Notes: generated by a model from the letters alone, not told the origin. Shown: positions 1 to 8,416, numbered from the stretch's first letter. The stretch is 64,000 bases of DNA from KBS-96 sp964247975 (GCA_964247975.1 CAXTWH010000028.1:1-64000), one strand, 5' to 3'. Numbers and translations: made by a program.

Positions 1-303
1 ATTTCAGATCGCAGGTCACAGAAAATACAGGCACCATCTGAATTAGAACTTTTAGTGCGTTTTGAGTATGATGCGGATGGTCACCTAATCTCGATGAAAA
101 GATTTATGAAAGGCATATTCACAAAATGTACTTCCTACACTTATAACGATCATGGTGATGTAGCAACTGAGACCCAGGATGATGTACCTATCGCATCTTA
201 CAAATACAAATACGACCACGCAGACAATTGGATAGAACAAGTTGCTAATCATGCCCAAGGCTCTACCCTAAGCCGAAGAATAATAACTTATTATGAAGAG
301 TAA
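1..303 (+). CDS. C-terminal part of a YD/RHS-like repeat protein (cut by window edge)
   Basis: The reading frame is open from base 1 to the TAA at 301-303 with no stop, so this is the last 100 residues of a gene that starts before the window; the GTG at 55 is probably internal. The sequence has the aromatic YD-repeat style (FEYDADGHL, YTYNDHGDV, YKYDHADNW) found in RHS/YD-repeat surface or secreted proteins. No toxin domain is recognisable at the C-terminus, so it may be a simple YD-type periplasmic or surface protein rather than a polymorphic toxin. The DNA is AT-rich compared with the rest of the window. It converges on the LuxR-type gene, overlapping it by 13 bases. Function is unknown. 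Confidence 0.6.
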   Translation: MSDRRSQKIQAPSELELLVRFEYDADGHLISMKRFMKGIFTKCTSYTYNDHGDVATETQDDVPIASYKYKYDHADNWIEQVANHAQGSTLSRRIITYYEE

Positions 304-935
304 ATATTATTTTTCTTTCTATATAAGTACGAGGCTAAACTCGCAGTAGAATGTAAGTCCAGTTTGCTACATATGTTCTTTCGATAACTTCCGATAGTAG
401 TTATTGTTAAGTTTAGTAATACAGCAATTTCCTTTGATGTTAGCCCTTTTCCGATCAGCAACAAAATCTCAGTTTCTCTTGGTGTAAGAGGTACCGGACC
501 TAGTGCATCATTTACACTACTTGCCTCCCCTTTGTAAAGACACTGATTTTGCGATTTTTTTAACATATTTTGCAAAGTTATACTAAATAATGCTCTATCA
601 CTTGAGACCGCAGCCGTAGGCGCGAAACCAAGAAACACTGATTGTACTTGCAAGAGCCTTTTATTTTGCAAAACTTTAAACGAGTCTTCACTTAAGAACA
701 ACTGGAAGTCCATTTCCCTTAATGAGAATGATCCTCGCATCCAATCGTCCCAGACTAGTTTATGAGTTAAACGAATGGCGCGGTCTGCTTCGGTTATCCC
801 AAGTACTTCAGTAACGTTCCGGTGGGAGTACAAATTTATTTCAGGTTCATAACAACGCGCTAAACTAGCCATTCTGCCGAGTATTGAAAAGCTGCCCCTC
901 AGTATCTCCTGCCAAACTATGACAATAGAATTCAT
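291..935 (-). CDS. Solo LuxR-type (GerE HTH) transcriptional regulator
   Basis: The 214-residue protein ends in a LuxR/GerE DNA-binding domain (about residues 150-208) beginning LTPRETEILLLIGKGLTSKE, followed by the typical recognition helix and the SKLDLHS stretch. The N-terminal 140 residues match neither a receiver domain (no phosphorylatable Asp pattern) nor an obvious autoinducer domain, so the input signal is unknown. The first ATG (935) has no clear ribosome-binding site and overlaps the upstream small gene by 71 bases; Met22 (start at 872) would reduce this to 8 bases and may be the true start. Codon use is AT-rich like the adjoining YD-like gene, which suggests they belong to one acquired segment. 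The HTH is clear; the regulon is not. Confidence 0.8.
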   Translation of the reverse strand: MNSIVIVWQEILRGSFSILGRMASLARCYEPEINLYSHRNVTEVLGITEADRAIRLTHKLVWDDWMRGSFSLREMDFQLFLSEDSFKVLQNKRLLQVQSVFLGFAPTAAVSSDRALFSITLQNMLKKSQNQCLYKGEASSVNDALGPVPLTPRETEILLLIGKGLTSKEIAVLLNLTITTIGSYRKNICSKLDLHSTASLASYLYRKKNNIYSS

Positions 936-1170
936 AATTCATTAATTTTTTATTAAGCGGAATCTTATAAATCTTACGTACAGAAAAGTTTGGGCAGTCA
1001 AGTACTCCCACGGACAGTGATGACAATGCTGTGCAGGTAAGATTCTCCACAAATAAGGCTGCCACAATCAATATAGTCTGCCGGACATGGTCCCCCAGGG
1101 GAATACCGGGAGCAAAGTGGAGAGAAAAACCTAATGCTGCTAAAATCGGGAGAATCAGTCTCAAACGCAT
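865..1170 (-). CDS. Small exported or membrane protein of unknown function
   Basis: The 101-residue reading frame starts at ATG 1170 with a charged MRLR start and a hydrophobic stretch (LILPILAALGFSLHF) like a signal peptide, then a second hydrophobic stretch (TILIVAALFVENL). AGGAG lies 11 bases before this ATG; the alternative GTG at 1182 is too close to it. A very good promoter (1259-1287) sits about 80 bases upstream. It overlaps the start of the LuxR-type gene, so the two are probably co-transcribed and may be translationally coupled. I do not recognise the family. The C-terminal third, which overlaps the regulator, looks less protein-like, so the real stop or the regulator start remains open. 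Confidence 0.45.
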   Translation of the reverse strand: MRLRLILPILAALGFSLHFAPGIPLGDHVRQTILIVAALFVENLTCTALSSLSVGVLDCPNFSVRKIYKIPLNKKLMNYEFYCHSLAGDTEGQLFNTRQNG

Positions 1171-1258
1171 ACGCGTACACACTCCTGAAATGTCAGTTCA
1201 TCGATCACAATAGAGTAAGAACCGCTACTTAAACCCATAAATTCATGAGATCAGAGTC

Positions 1259-1287
1259 AGAATATTGTGATGATTGTTGCTTGTCAA
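1259..1287 (-). promoter_or_regulatory. Sigma-70-like promoter for the small exported protein/LuxR pair
   Basis: On the minus strand the -35 box is TTGACA (1282-1287, perfect) and the -10 box is TATTCT (1259-1264, 4 of 6), with a 17-base spacer. Transcription would start near 1252, giving a leader of about 80 bases before the ATG at 1170. This is read directly from sequence; activity is inferred. Confidence 0.55.
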
Positions 1288-1372
1288 GAGTTAAATTCTG
1301 ATAAAAAGTGATAGTACTAAGCTTTCTAGGAAGAGCTACACAGGGCTGAATAGGCAACCATACTCTTCTGAG

Positions 1373-1615
1373 TTAATTTTGCTGTCCATAAGCGGGTCTC
1401 AGGTTTTGCAGAAATATCTTTAAACTTTGCGGGAATATTTCAAATCGGCAGTTGTGACGGCTGTTCCGAATTTTCCGATTTTCAACCCAGGGCGTTCTCT
1501 GCCAGAATAAAGCTGTGGACTCCTCACCCGATATCACGCCTCCCGATCCCGCGTTTACTGCCAGTCGCGAGGAAGCAGAGCGCAAAAGCGCCCTCCTGCC
1601 GGTTATGGAGCGCAT
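1373..1615 (-). pseudogene. Decayed 3' end of a sugar isomerase/epimerase-like gene
   Basis: The minus-strand frame ends with IFLQNLRPAYGQQN, which matches the end of the intact isomerase at 1751-2692 (AFLQNLIDRAYGQQS). The DNA around the stop codons is also alike (1373-1396 against 1755-1778, nearly identical over about 20 bases). Upstream of about 45 codons the frame no longer resembles the family, so only the last part survives. It is probably a remnant of a tandem duplicate or of a related gene interrupted by the junction with the AT-rich segment to its left. The plus-strand frame 1515-1712 across the same place has a coding-like composition but no recognised family. Confidence 0.45.
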
Positions 1616-1750
1616 CAGCGGCCAGCAACAGAGAGAGCGCGGCGGTCCTCCCGAGGAAGCACAAATTGTTGAAGCCGTTCGCTCTTACCGTTTGGAACGG
1701 CACGGGCGGTAAGTTTACAAATAAATTTGCCGAATCAATCTATCTGGCAA

Positions 1751-2692
1751 TTAACTTTGCTGTCCGTAAGCGCGGTCAATCAGATTCTGAAGAAACGCTT
1801 TTGAATTTCGAATATCGGCTTCCTGCTGCGGCCCGGAGATTTCGCGTTCAATGGTAATTGGCCCGGTGTAAAGCAAATCTTTTAGACGCTCGATCACTCC
1901 CGGAAAATTTACTCTTCCTTGCCCGATCGGCACTTCCTCGCCCAGCTTCTTCGGATTGGTCGGATACAAGCCGTCTTTGGCATGTAAGCCATGCACATAG
2001 CGGCCCAGAACATCGAGCGCGCCCACCGGTTCGCCTTTGCCATACAGAATGAGATTGGCTGTATCGAGATTCACACGCACGTTATCTAAACCAACATCTT
2101 CAATAGCTCGCCGAAACGTAATGGGCGTTTCCTGGCCGGTTTCCATCATGAATGTTTGTCCGTTGCCTTTGCAGTAGCTCGCCACTTCGCGGATGGCAGC
2201 AATCGCTTCCCGGTACAGCAGTTCATTCGGATTTTCGGGGATGAAGCCGCAGTGCGTGTGTACGGCTTCAATTCCCAACTTCTTGCCCAAATCGGAAGCT
2301 CGCTTCAGCGCATTGATCCTAGCTACGCGAGTCGCCGGAGGAACAATGCCGATGGTCAGCGGACCTTGATAAAAGTCCCACACCATCTTCCCTTCCCCAA
2401 GCGTCATCACCGCCGTTGCTTCTACGTTGTATTTGGCCAAAGCATTCTTAAGCGGTTCTTCCAACCCAGGAGGAGACATGCCCACATGCACCTGGCAGGT
2501 TTGAAAGCCTAACGCGTGAACCCGGGCAATGGCCGCATCCGGGGAAACCGAACCAGTTACTCCAGTGACCACGCCTAGCCGGGGTTTGCCCGTTGCCGCG
2601 ACAGCATTTTGAGGAAGCAGCGCAGCACCCGCAGCAGCCGCTCCAAGTTGTTGCAGAAACCGGCGGCGTCCTTTGTGATCTAGCGTTACCAT
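1751..2692 (-). CDS. Tat-exported sugar phosphate isomerase/epimerase family protein
   Basis: The 313-residue protein carries a twin-arginine signal (GRRRFLQQLGAAAAGAALLP, about residues 8-27) and then a xylose isomerase-like TIM barrel (AP endonuclease 2 family). Family features are visible: GFQTCQVHVG near the first strands, a histidine-bearing strand (AVHTHCG), METGQE, the metal-site style NLDTANLIL, and GLHAKDGLYP near the C-terminus. Such proteins are abundant in Acidobacteriota and usually act on sugars outside the cytoplasm, but the substrate cannot be read from sequence. It is the last gene of a minus-strand run 11 bases after tpiA. A decayed relative of its 3' end lies just downstream. 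Confidence 0.85.
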   Translation of the reverse strand: MVTLDHKGRRRFLQQLGAAAAGAALLPQNAVAATGKPRLGVVTGVTGSVSPDAAIARVHALGFQTCQVHVGMSPPGLEEPLKNALAKYNVEATAVMTLGEGKMVWDFYQGPLTIGIVPPATRVARINALKRASDLGKKLGIEAVHTHCGFIPENPNELLYREAIAAIREVASYCKGNGQTFMMETGQETPITFRRAIEDVGLDNVRVNLDTANLILYGKGEPVGALDVLGRYVHGLHAKDGLYPTNPKKLGEEVPIGQGRVNFPGVIERLKDLLYTGPITIEREISGPQQEADIRNSKAFLQNLIDRAYGQQS

Positions 2693-2703
2693 TTAGCCCT
2701 TGT

Positions 2704-3456
2704 TTAAGCGGCCAGGACAATTTTATGAAACGAGGCAGGGTCCAGGCTCGCGCCGCCTACCAGCGTTCCATCAATCTGTTCTTCCGCCATTAACCCTGCT
2801 ACGTTATCAGGCTTCACGCTGCCGCCATAAAGAATGCGAACATCATCCGCTGCCTGCTTGCCGAACCGGCGTTCCACTTCATTGCGAATCAGCGCATGGG
2901 CAGCGGCAGCAATTTCCGGCGTTGCGGTATGCCCGGTGCCGATAGCCCAAACCGGTTCATAAGCGATGACCACAGTGGAAAATTGTTCTTCGGTTAAACC
3001 GGCCAGTCCACCGGCAAATTGTTCTAACAAAATCTGCTCGGTTTCCTCCGCCTGTCGCTCTTCCAATCTTTCGCCCATGCAGACAATCGGAGTTAGACCG
3101 GCTTCCAAAGCAGATTGTGTTTTCTTCAGCACGTCGGCATCGGTTTCAAATGCGTAAAGCCGCCGTTCGCTGTGGCCTACCAGCGTCCATTTGCATCCGG
3201 TCGCGGCCAGCATTCCGGCGGAAACTTCGCCGGTGTAAGCGCCTTCTTTTCCCCAATGCAAATCCTGGCCGCCAATCTTTACCACTGTATTTTCGGTAGC
3301 GGCTACTGCGGCGGGAATGCTCAAAAAAGTGGGAAACACAACCACATCGCAGCTTTTCGTGTTCGCCACCAGAGGGTTGAACTGGGCAAAAAAATCTTCT
3401 GTTTGTTGAACAGTTTTATACATCTTCCAGTTACCCGCCATAATGCGTCGTCTCAT
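2704..3456 (-). CDS. tpiA: Triosephosphate isomerase
   Basis: The 250-residue product interconverts dihydroxyacetone phosphate and glyceraldehyde 3-phosphate in glycolysis and gluconeogenesis, in the cytoplasm. The start AGNWKMYK gives the active-site Asn9 and Lys11, GHSERR gives the catalytic His95, YEPVWAIGTG gives the catalytic Glu167, and YGGSVKPDN is the phosphate-binding loop. Length is normal for the family. The ATG at 3456 gives the standard MRRRIMAGNWKM beginning. It lies 19 bases downstream of deoB and 11 bases upstream of the isomerase-like gene, so it is probably part of the same transcript. Confidence 0.97.
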   Translation of the reverse strand: MRRRIMAGNWKMYKTVQQTEDFFAQFNPLVANTKSCDVVVFPTFLSIPAAVAATENTVVKIGGQDLHWGKEGAYTGEVSAGMLAATGCKWTLVGHSERRLYAFETDADVLKKTQSALEAGLTPIVCMGERLEERQAEETEQILLEQFAGGLAGLTEEQFSTVVIAYEPVWAIGTGHTATPEIAAAAHALIRNEVERRFGKQAADDVRILYGGSVKPDNVAGLMAEEQIDGTLVGGASLDPASFHKIVLAA

Positions 3457-3475
3457 AAATAATTTTTGCTGGTTC

Positions 3476-4648
3476 CTAACTCAAAATATCGGGAAGAAAG
3501 CTGGTTCCGTGTTCGATGCTCGCGCCGAAATTTTCCGCCACGGTCTGGCCGATGTCGGACAAGGTTTGACGGGTACCTAGATTAACGCCACTTCGCACGC
3601 GAGGACCACTCACCAGCAGCGGAGTGTACTCGCGTGAATGGTCGGTGGAAGGCGTGGTTGGGTCGCAGCCATGATCGGCGGTGAGAATCAACAGATCGTT
3701 GTCAGATAGTTGCAGCGAGGGCAGCCATTGGTCTACTGCTTCCAAAGCTTTTGCGTAGCCTTCCACATCGTTGCGGTGGCCGAACAACTGATCGAAGTCC
3801 ACCAGGTTTACAAAAATCAAACCTGCCTCGTGGTCCCGCATGGCTTCCGCCGTTCGCGCCATTCCATCGTCATTGTTCTTGGTTTTCACGCTGGACGTAA
3901 TGCCGCGATTGAGAAACACATCAGCTATCTTTCCAATCGCGTAAACCGGTACGCTGCGTTCTTCGAGCTTATCCAGTAACATGCCTGCGGGCGGCGGCAC
4001 TGCATAATCGTGGCGATTGGCAATGCGGGTAAAATGTCCCGGCTCGCCTTCAAACGGGCGGCCAATCACGCGGCCCACTTCATTAGGTCCGCGCAGGATT
4101 TCACGCGCCGTTTCACAAATTCGGTATAGCTCAGGCACGGGAATAATCTGTTCGTGCGCAGCAATTTGAAAAACACTATCGGCGGAAGTGTAAACAATGG
4201 GGAAGCCGGTACGCAGATGTTCTTCGCCCAGCTCCTTGATAATTTCGGTGCCGGAAGCCGCTTTGTTGCCGAGCGTTTTGCGCCCGATGCGCGTTTCAAA
4301 TTCGTTCATGATTTCCGACGGAAATCCGCGCGGATAAATCGGGAAAGGCTTCGTTAGATGAATGCCCGCCATTTCCCAGTGGCCGGTGGTGGTGTCTTTG
4401 CCGGGTGAAGCAAGCGTGCATTTGCCGAATGCGCCGGTCGGATGCGGATCGGCAGCTAAGCCGGTCAGCGGAACAATATTTGCTAATCCTAACCGGCACA
4501 GATTGGGCAAATCTAATCTTCGTTGTTGGGCAAGGTTGCCGAGCGTGTTGCTGCCGGTATCGCCGTAGGCTGCTGCATCGGGCATGGCTCCGATGCCAAC
4601 GCTATCCAGCACAATCCAGATCACGCGCCCAAAGGGAGGAGTTGGCAT
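3476..4648 (-). CDS. deoB: Phosphopentomutase
   Basis: DeoB moves the phosphate between C1 and C5 of ribose or deoxyribose, linking nucleoside breakdown to the pentose phosphate pathway. The 390-residue protein has the alkaline-phosphatase-superfamily metal sites: LDSVGIGAMPDA near the N-terminus (Asp15), KDTTTGHWEM with the phosphorylated Thr near 86, VDFDQLFGHRND, and LTADHGCDPT with a later TDHSREYTP. Length is typical of the family. It is followed closely by tpiA, which fits a route sending pentose carbon into central metabolism. The exported protein gene upstream ends 34 bases before its start. Confidence 0.96.
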   Translation of the reverse strand: MPTPPFGRVIWIVLDSVGIGAMPDAAAYGDTGSNTLGNLAQQRRLDLPNLCRLGLANIVPLTGLAADPHPTGAFGKCTLASPGKDTTTGHWEMAGIHLTKPFPIYPRGFPSEIMNEFETRIGRKTLGNKAASGTEIIKELGEEHLRTGFPIVYTSADSVFQIAAHEQIIPVPELYRICETAREILRGPNEVGRVIGRPFEGEPGHFTRIANRHDYAVPPPAGMLLDKLEERSVPVYAIGKIADVFLNRGITSSVKTKNNDDGMARTAEAMRDHEAGLIFVNLVDFDQLFGHRNDVEGYAKALEAVDQWLPSLQLSDNDLLILTADHGCDPTTPSTDHSREYTPLLVSGPRVRSGVNLGTRQTLSDIGQTVAENFGASIEHGTSFLPDILS

Positions 4649-4682
4649 CTCAACAGCTTTCCATCAGAATACACAGCGTCAA

Positions 4683-5333
4683 CTATTTTGCCCCGGCATT
4701 TGGTTCCGCCGCAGGAATGGGCGGAGCTTGAAACTGATCCCGCAAGCGTCCGGCGCGTTCACGAGCCAGATGCATAAAACTTTCGTGCGCGGCAACGCGG
4801 TTTAGCAGCGGCACAAATTGAAGCGGCGCAGCCAATTCCTTACGCAGCCAAAGCGATTCCACTTGCGCCAACGCGTCATTCACTCCCAATTTGTCGAACC
4901 GAATGGTTCGCTCCAGTTCAATGTAGGTGCGCTCGGTGGCGGCAATGTTTTCCAATTTATTGAGCAACTGCTGCGCCGTTACATTGGTGGAGTAATTAAA
5001 TACTGTTTCCGATTTTTTGCCTGCATCGTCGGTGTAGCGGAATGTTTTCTCGCCGGTTTTCGCTACTTTCAAGCCTGATTCCAGCGGGTCGTGAAAGTAG
5101 TTAAGTTTTTCGGCCATCTCAAACAAAGGCGCGGTATCTTTTTCCGGCAGTTGAGCTTTCACCGGCTGGGTATCGGTGGGCGATTCCTTATATTCCAATG
5201 CACCGGTTTTTGCAATGCTCACCGAAACATAAGGCGGCTGGCTGCCGGGGAAACTTTTCGTAAAGGTAAGGGTAGACGCTTGGGCGGATAAACAGGCTAT
5301 TGCCGAGCAGCATAAAAGCATTAACAATTTCAT
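4683..5333 (-). CDS. Exported protein of unknown function
   Basis: The 216-residue protein begins with a clear signal peptide (MKLLMLLCCSAIACLSAQA) with an AQA-type cleavage site. The rest is soluble, with a beta-rich first half (TLTFTKSFPG, FRYTDDAG) and a helical second half rich in charged residues. No family is recognised. Its ATG overlaps the ruvC stop codon (ATGA, 5330-5333), so it is translationally coupled to ruvC. Position between ruvC and deoB does not suggest a function, and the coupling may only reflect operon compaction. Confidence 0.75.
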   Translation of the reverse strand: MKLLMLLCCSAIACLSAQASTLTFTKSFPGSQPPYVSVSIAKTGALEYKESPTDTQPVKAQLPEKDTAPLFEMAEKLNYFHDPLESGLKVAKTGEKTFRYTDDAGKKSETVFNYSTNVTAQQLLNKLENIAATERTYIELERTIRFDKLGVNDALAQVESLWLRKELAAPLQFVPLLNRVAAHESFMHLARERAGRLRDQFQAPPIPAAEPNAGAK

Positions 5334-5830
5334 GCTTGTTTCCTGGTGGAAGCTGTGAATGCGGCCCTAGTGGCATGGCAGATAGCGACTGCTAAAGCGT
5401 CGGAAGTGTCGAACGATTTAAATGCCACTTCCTGCGAACGAAGCAGCGATCGCACCATAATCTGCACCTGCTGTTTGTCAGCGCGTCCATAACCGGTGAC
5501 ACTCATTTTAATCGACAGCGGAGAATATTCCGCCACCGGCAGCCCGGCTTCTGCCGCCAACAGCAAAGCCACGCCCCGGACGTGAGCTAATTTCAGCGCC
5601 GATTTCGTATTGACTGCATGAAACACTTCTTCCACGGCGAACACTTCGGGCGTGGTTTCTGCCACTAGGGTGCGCAGTTTGGCAGCGATGGTGGCCAACC
5701 GGATTTCAAAAGGATCGGCCACCTGCAGCCGGATCACTCCGGCATCAATCAGCGTATGGGTGCGCCCGTTTGAATCAATCACGCCATAACCAGTGCGTTC
5801 CGTGCCGCAGTCAATTCCCAGAATCCGCAT
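5330..5830 (-). CDS. ruvC: Holliday junction resolvase RuvC
   Basis: RuvC cuts Holliday junctions during homologous recombination together with RuvAB. The 166-residue product has the RNase H-like fold signature: GIDCGTERTG with Asp7, Glu67 in FAVEEVFHAVN, and the C-terminal pair Asp141/Asp144 in DTSDALAVAICHA, matching the four catalytic carboxylates of the Escherichia coli enzyme. Length is normal. It follows yebC by 43 bases, the common yebC-ruvC order, although ruvA and ruvB are not in this window. It overlaps the next gene by 4 bases. Confidence 0.97.
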   Translation of the reverse strand: MRILGIDCGTERTGYGVIDSNGRTHTLIDAGVIRLQVADPFEIRLATIAAKLRTLVAETTPEVFAVEEVFHAVNTKSALKLAHVRGVALLLAAEAGLPVAEYSPLSIKMSVTGYGRADKQQVQIMVRSLLRSQEVAFKSFDTSDALAVAICHATRAAFTASTRKQA

Positions 5831-5873
5831 GAAAGGTTAGGTGATCTCTCGAAGCTCGGTTCAGAAGGCGACG

Positions 5874-6617
5874 TTAAGCCAGCGCCTCAACTTCTGCTTC
5901 GTCCACCTCATAGTTTGAATAAACGTTCTGCACGTCATCGTGTTCTTCCAGCACGTCGTACAGCTTCAACATTGCTTGCGCGTTTTTGCCTTCAAGTTTT
6001 ATGGTATTTTTCGGCACCATCGCGATTTCCGCCGATTCTGTGGTAACGCCCGCTTTCGAAAGCGCTTGCAGCACAGCCTCATGCGATTCAGGGGCGGAAA
6101 CAATTTCCCATGCGCCGCCCTGATCGCGTATATCGTCCGCTCCGGCATCAAGCGCAATGTTCATCAGTTGTTCCTCATCAGCCTTTTCGCCATCCACGAT
6201 GATCTGGCTTTTGCGTTCAAACATCCAGGCCACGCTGCCCAACTCACCCAAGTTCCCGCCGTTCTTGGAAAACGCGTGGCGGATTTCGCTGACAGTGCGG
6301 TTCCGGTTGTCAGTCGCCGTTGAAACAAGAACGGCTGCGCCGCCCGGCCCGTAACCTTCGAACATGATTTCATCAATCTGGCCGCCTTCCAGTTCGCCGG
6401 TGCCGCGCATAATGGCGCGCTTGATGTTGTCAGCAGGCATGCTGACCGCTTTTGCAGCCGTTACAGCGGTGCGCAGACGAGGGTTCATGTCAGGATCGCC
6501 GCCGCTTCGCGCGGCAATCTGAATTTCTTTAATCAATCGCGTAAACGCCTTGCCGCGCTTTGCGTCAAGCGCCGCTTTTTTGTGCTTAATGGTGGCCCAT
6601 TTACTATGTCCGGACAT
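5874..6617 (-). CDS. yebC: YebC/PmpR family regulatory protein
   Basis: The 247-residue protein starts with the family signature MSGHSKWATIKHKKAALDAK and contains the conserved GYGPGG and DNRNRTVSEIRHAFSKNGG segments. Members were described as DNA-binding regulators, and some YebC proteins are now known to help ribosomes at polyproline stretches, so the exact role here is uncertain. It is the first gene of the minus-strand run yebC-ruvC-exported protein-deoB-tpiA-isomerase. The acidic C-terminal end (VDEAEVEALA) is typical. Confidence 0.95.
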   Translation of the reverse strand: MSGHSKWATIKHKKAALDAKRGKAFTRLIKEIQIAARSGGDPDMNPRLRTAVTAAKAVSMPADNIKRAIMRGTGELEGGQIDEIMFEGYGPGGAAVLVSTATDNRNRTVSEIRHAFSKNGGNLGELGSVAWMFERKSQIIVDGEKADEEQLMNIALDAGADDIRDQGGAWEIVSAPESHEAVLQALSKAGVTTESAEIAMVPKNTIKLEGKNAQAMLKLYDVLEEHDDVQNVYSNYEVDEAEVEALA

Positions 6618-6890
6618 GCAAAAACCTCAGCAGAATAAAACCTTTATCTAACTTTCGAGAATATCAGAACTGCAATCAATTCACACTGCTCTGAATCAGC
6701 ATCCAAAATATAGCTCGCCCGCATTGCTTACCAGAAATACGGCAAGGGTCATCATTGCGCCAGATTGAACCTTGGCGATAACTTCAGCTACGCAACCGCA
6801 AAATCCTGGCGTTTTTCCTTGCTATATAAGAGAAGCGATTTCTCGCAAACCAATATTGTGTCTGCTTTGGCTCAAACGCCTTAAGAAAAA

Positions 6891-6984
6891 TGGCGGAGAG
6901 AGAGGGATTCGAACCCTCGGTAGCGCTTTAAGGCACTACGACGGTTTAGCAAACCGCTGCTTTCGACCACTCAGCCATCTCTCC
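6891..6984 (-). tRNA. tRNA-Ser(GCU)
   Basis: On the minus strand the sequence folds as a class II tRNA: acceptor stem GGAGAGA/TCTCTCC, D-arm GCTGAGTGGTCGAAAGC, anticodon loop TTGCTAA with anticodon GCT, a long variable arm (CGTAGTGCCTTAAAGCGCTACC region), T-arm GAGGGTTCGAATCCCTC, discriminator G and an encoded CCA. It reads AGC/AGU codons. The spurious reading frame across it on the plus strand (6772-7053) is the well-known artefact of such tRNA genes. Confidence 0.97.
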
Positions 6985-7056
6985 GGTTCCAGGTGTGCCT
7001 TAAGAAATCGTAACATGTGTCGGACGCACCAAGCCACAAAATTGAATTTGTAAACC

Positions 7057-8358
7057 TTAAAATCCGCGCACCATCGGCATTGCCAACGGCGGTTCGGTAT
7101 GGAAGTCTTCTGCGGCAATGTCGGCCAGCGCGGAACGGATTCCTTCTTCCGTGGCGGGCTCGGTGGTAATCACAAACGGCAAGTCGCGCCAATTCTCATC
7201 CGGCAGTTGCAGAACCGCATCCAGGCTGATCTGGTGCTTGGCCAGGCAAGTGGCTAAAGTAGCAATAATTCCCGGACGGTCCTGTACACGAAACCGCAGG
7301 TAATAAGCCGATTTATGCGCCGTAACCGGTAGCGGCTTATAGGGGCCTAGCCGTTCGTGCGCGAAAGGGCTGACGCGCGCCGGGCTGCCGTATCGAATTT
7401 CCCGCGCGACTTTCATCAGATCACTTACCACTGCTACTCCGGTCGGCTGCGAACCGGCGCCGCGACCATAATAAAACGTATCCTGGCCATACAACCCGCG
7501 CACCCAGATCGCGTTGTATGCTCCAGTTACATTCGCCAGAATGGCGGAAAGCGGAATCAACGAAGGCCGCACGGAAAGCAACAAGCCATCAGCCGTTTGT
7601 CTAGCTACGCAAAGCAGCCGGATGGTGTGCTTCAATTGATGCGCATAACGGAAATCCACTGGCAGCAGCCGCCTAATTCCTTCAGCGTAAATGTCGGCGG
7701 GCGTCAGCTTTTCACCAAACGCCAGCGCCGCCAGAATCGCCAATTTTGATCGCGCATCGAAGCCGTCTACATCGGCGGTGGGGTCGGCTTCCGCATAGCC
7801 CAGCCGCTGCGCTTCGGCCAACACGTCGGCAAAATCCACGTTCTTGTTTTCGATTTCGGTGAGGATAAAGTTGCTGGTTCCGTTCAAAATGCCGTATAGG
7901 GTTGTGACTTTATCGCCGGCAATTCCTTCGCGCAGCACCGTGTGAATGGGAATACCGCCCGCGACGCTTGCTTCCATCGCCAGATTAGCCCCGGAAGCAT
8001 GAGCCAGGTTCCATAATTCCGCGCCGCGCAAAGCCATCAGCTCCTTATTCGCTGTGACGACCGACTTTCCTGCCCGCAGCGCGGTTTCAATCAGTTGCGC
8101 CGCTATGCCGGTGCCGCCCACCACTTCGGCGATTACGTCCACATCGGGATGTTGGCAGACTTCCTGCCAGTTGGTGGTTTGGATCACATCCGGCGAAAGC
8201 GGCGGGAGTTTCTTGCCATCGAGTGAACGGGCACAAACCGCTTTCACGCACAGCCGGAAACCGAGTTTTTCTTCAATCTGTTTTGCGTTCTCTACTAAAA
8301 TTTGCAGGGTGCCGGAGCCCACATTCCCCAAACCTACCACGCCTACCCCGACATTCAT
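7057..8358 (-). CDS. hom: Homoserine dehydrogenase
   Basis: Hom reduces aspartate semialdehyde to homoserine, the branch point to threonine, methionine and isoleucine. The 433-residue protein has the NAD(P)-binding start VGVVGLGNVGSG, the catalytic-domain signature GGIPIHTVLREGIAGDKV with LNGTSNFIL, and a C-terminal ACT domain (about residues 350-425, YYLRFRVQDRPGIIATLA) that normally binds threonine for feedback inhibition. It is not fused to aspartokinase. It stands alone on the minus strand, divergent from the small exported protein at 8417; thrC is far away at 45626. Confidence 0.96.
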   Translation of the reverse strand: MNVGVGVVGLGNVGSGTLQILVENAKQIEEKLGFRLCVKAVCARSLDGKKLPPLSPDVIQTTNWQEVCQHPDVDVIAEVVGGTGIAAQLIETALRAGKSVVTANKELMALRGAELWNLAHASGANLAMEASVAGGIPIHTVLREGIAGDKVTTLYGILNGTSNFILTEIENKNVDFADVLAEAQRLGYAEADPTADVDGFDARSKLAILAALAFGEKLTPADIYAEGIRRLLPVDFRYAHQLKHTIRLLCVARQTADGLLLSVRPSLIPLSAILANVTGAYNAIWVRGLYGQDTFYYGRGAGSQPTGVAVVSDLMKVAREIRYGSPARVSPFAHERLGPYKPLPVTAHKSAYYLRFRVQDRPGIIATLATCLAKHQISLDAVLQLPDENWRDLPFVITTEPATEEGIRSALADIAAEDFHTEPPLAMPMVRGF

Positions 8359-8416
8359 CAGTAAAATTCCCTACACACATTTTGTTCGAGCATTTGTGGC
8401 ATATGATAGCAACCGT

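Larger units (their letters stand above)
1183..1750. other. Intergenic junction region
   Basis: No intact gene is supported here. From 1183 to about 1370 the DNA is AT-rich and holds the minus-strand promoter at 1259-1287. From about 1373 base composition changes to that of the rest of the window and the stretch contains the decayed isomerase tail. 1616-1750 holds nothing I recognise. The change in composition makes this the likely right edge of an acquired segment. Confidence 0.4.

Noticed and set aside
6772..7053. Plus-strand frame of 93 residues with a GERGIRTLGSA stretch
   Set aside because: It runs across tRNA-Ser(GCU); the peptide is the known artefact of translating the antisense of a serine tRNA.
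8054..8416. In-frame extension of the small exported protein to 8054
   Set aside because: The extra part is antisense to hom and has no signal sequence or ribosome-binding site; the true start is ATG 8417 (or 8423).
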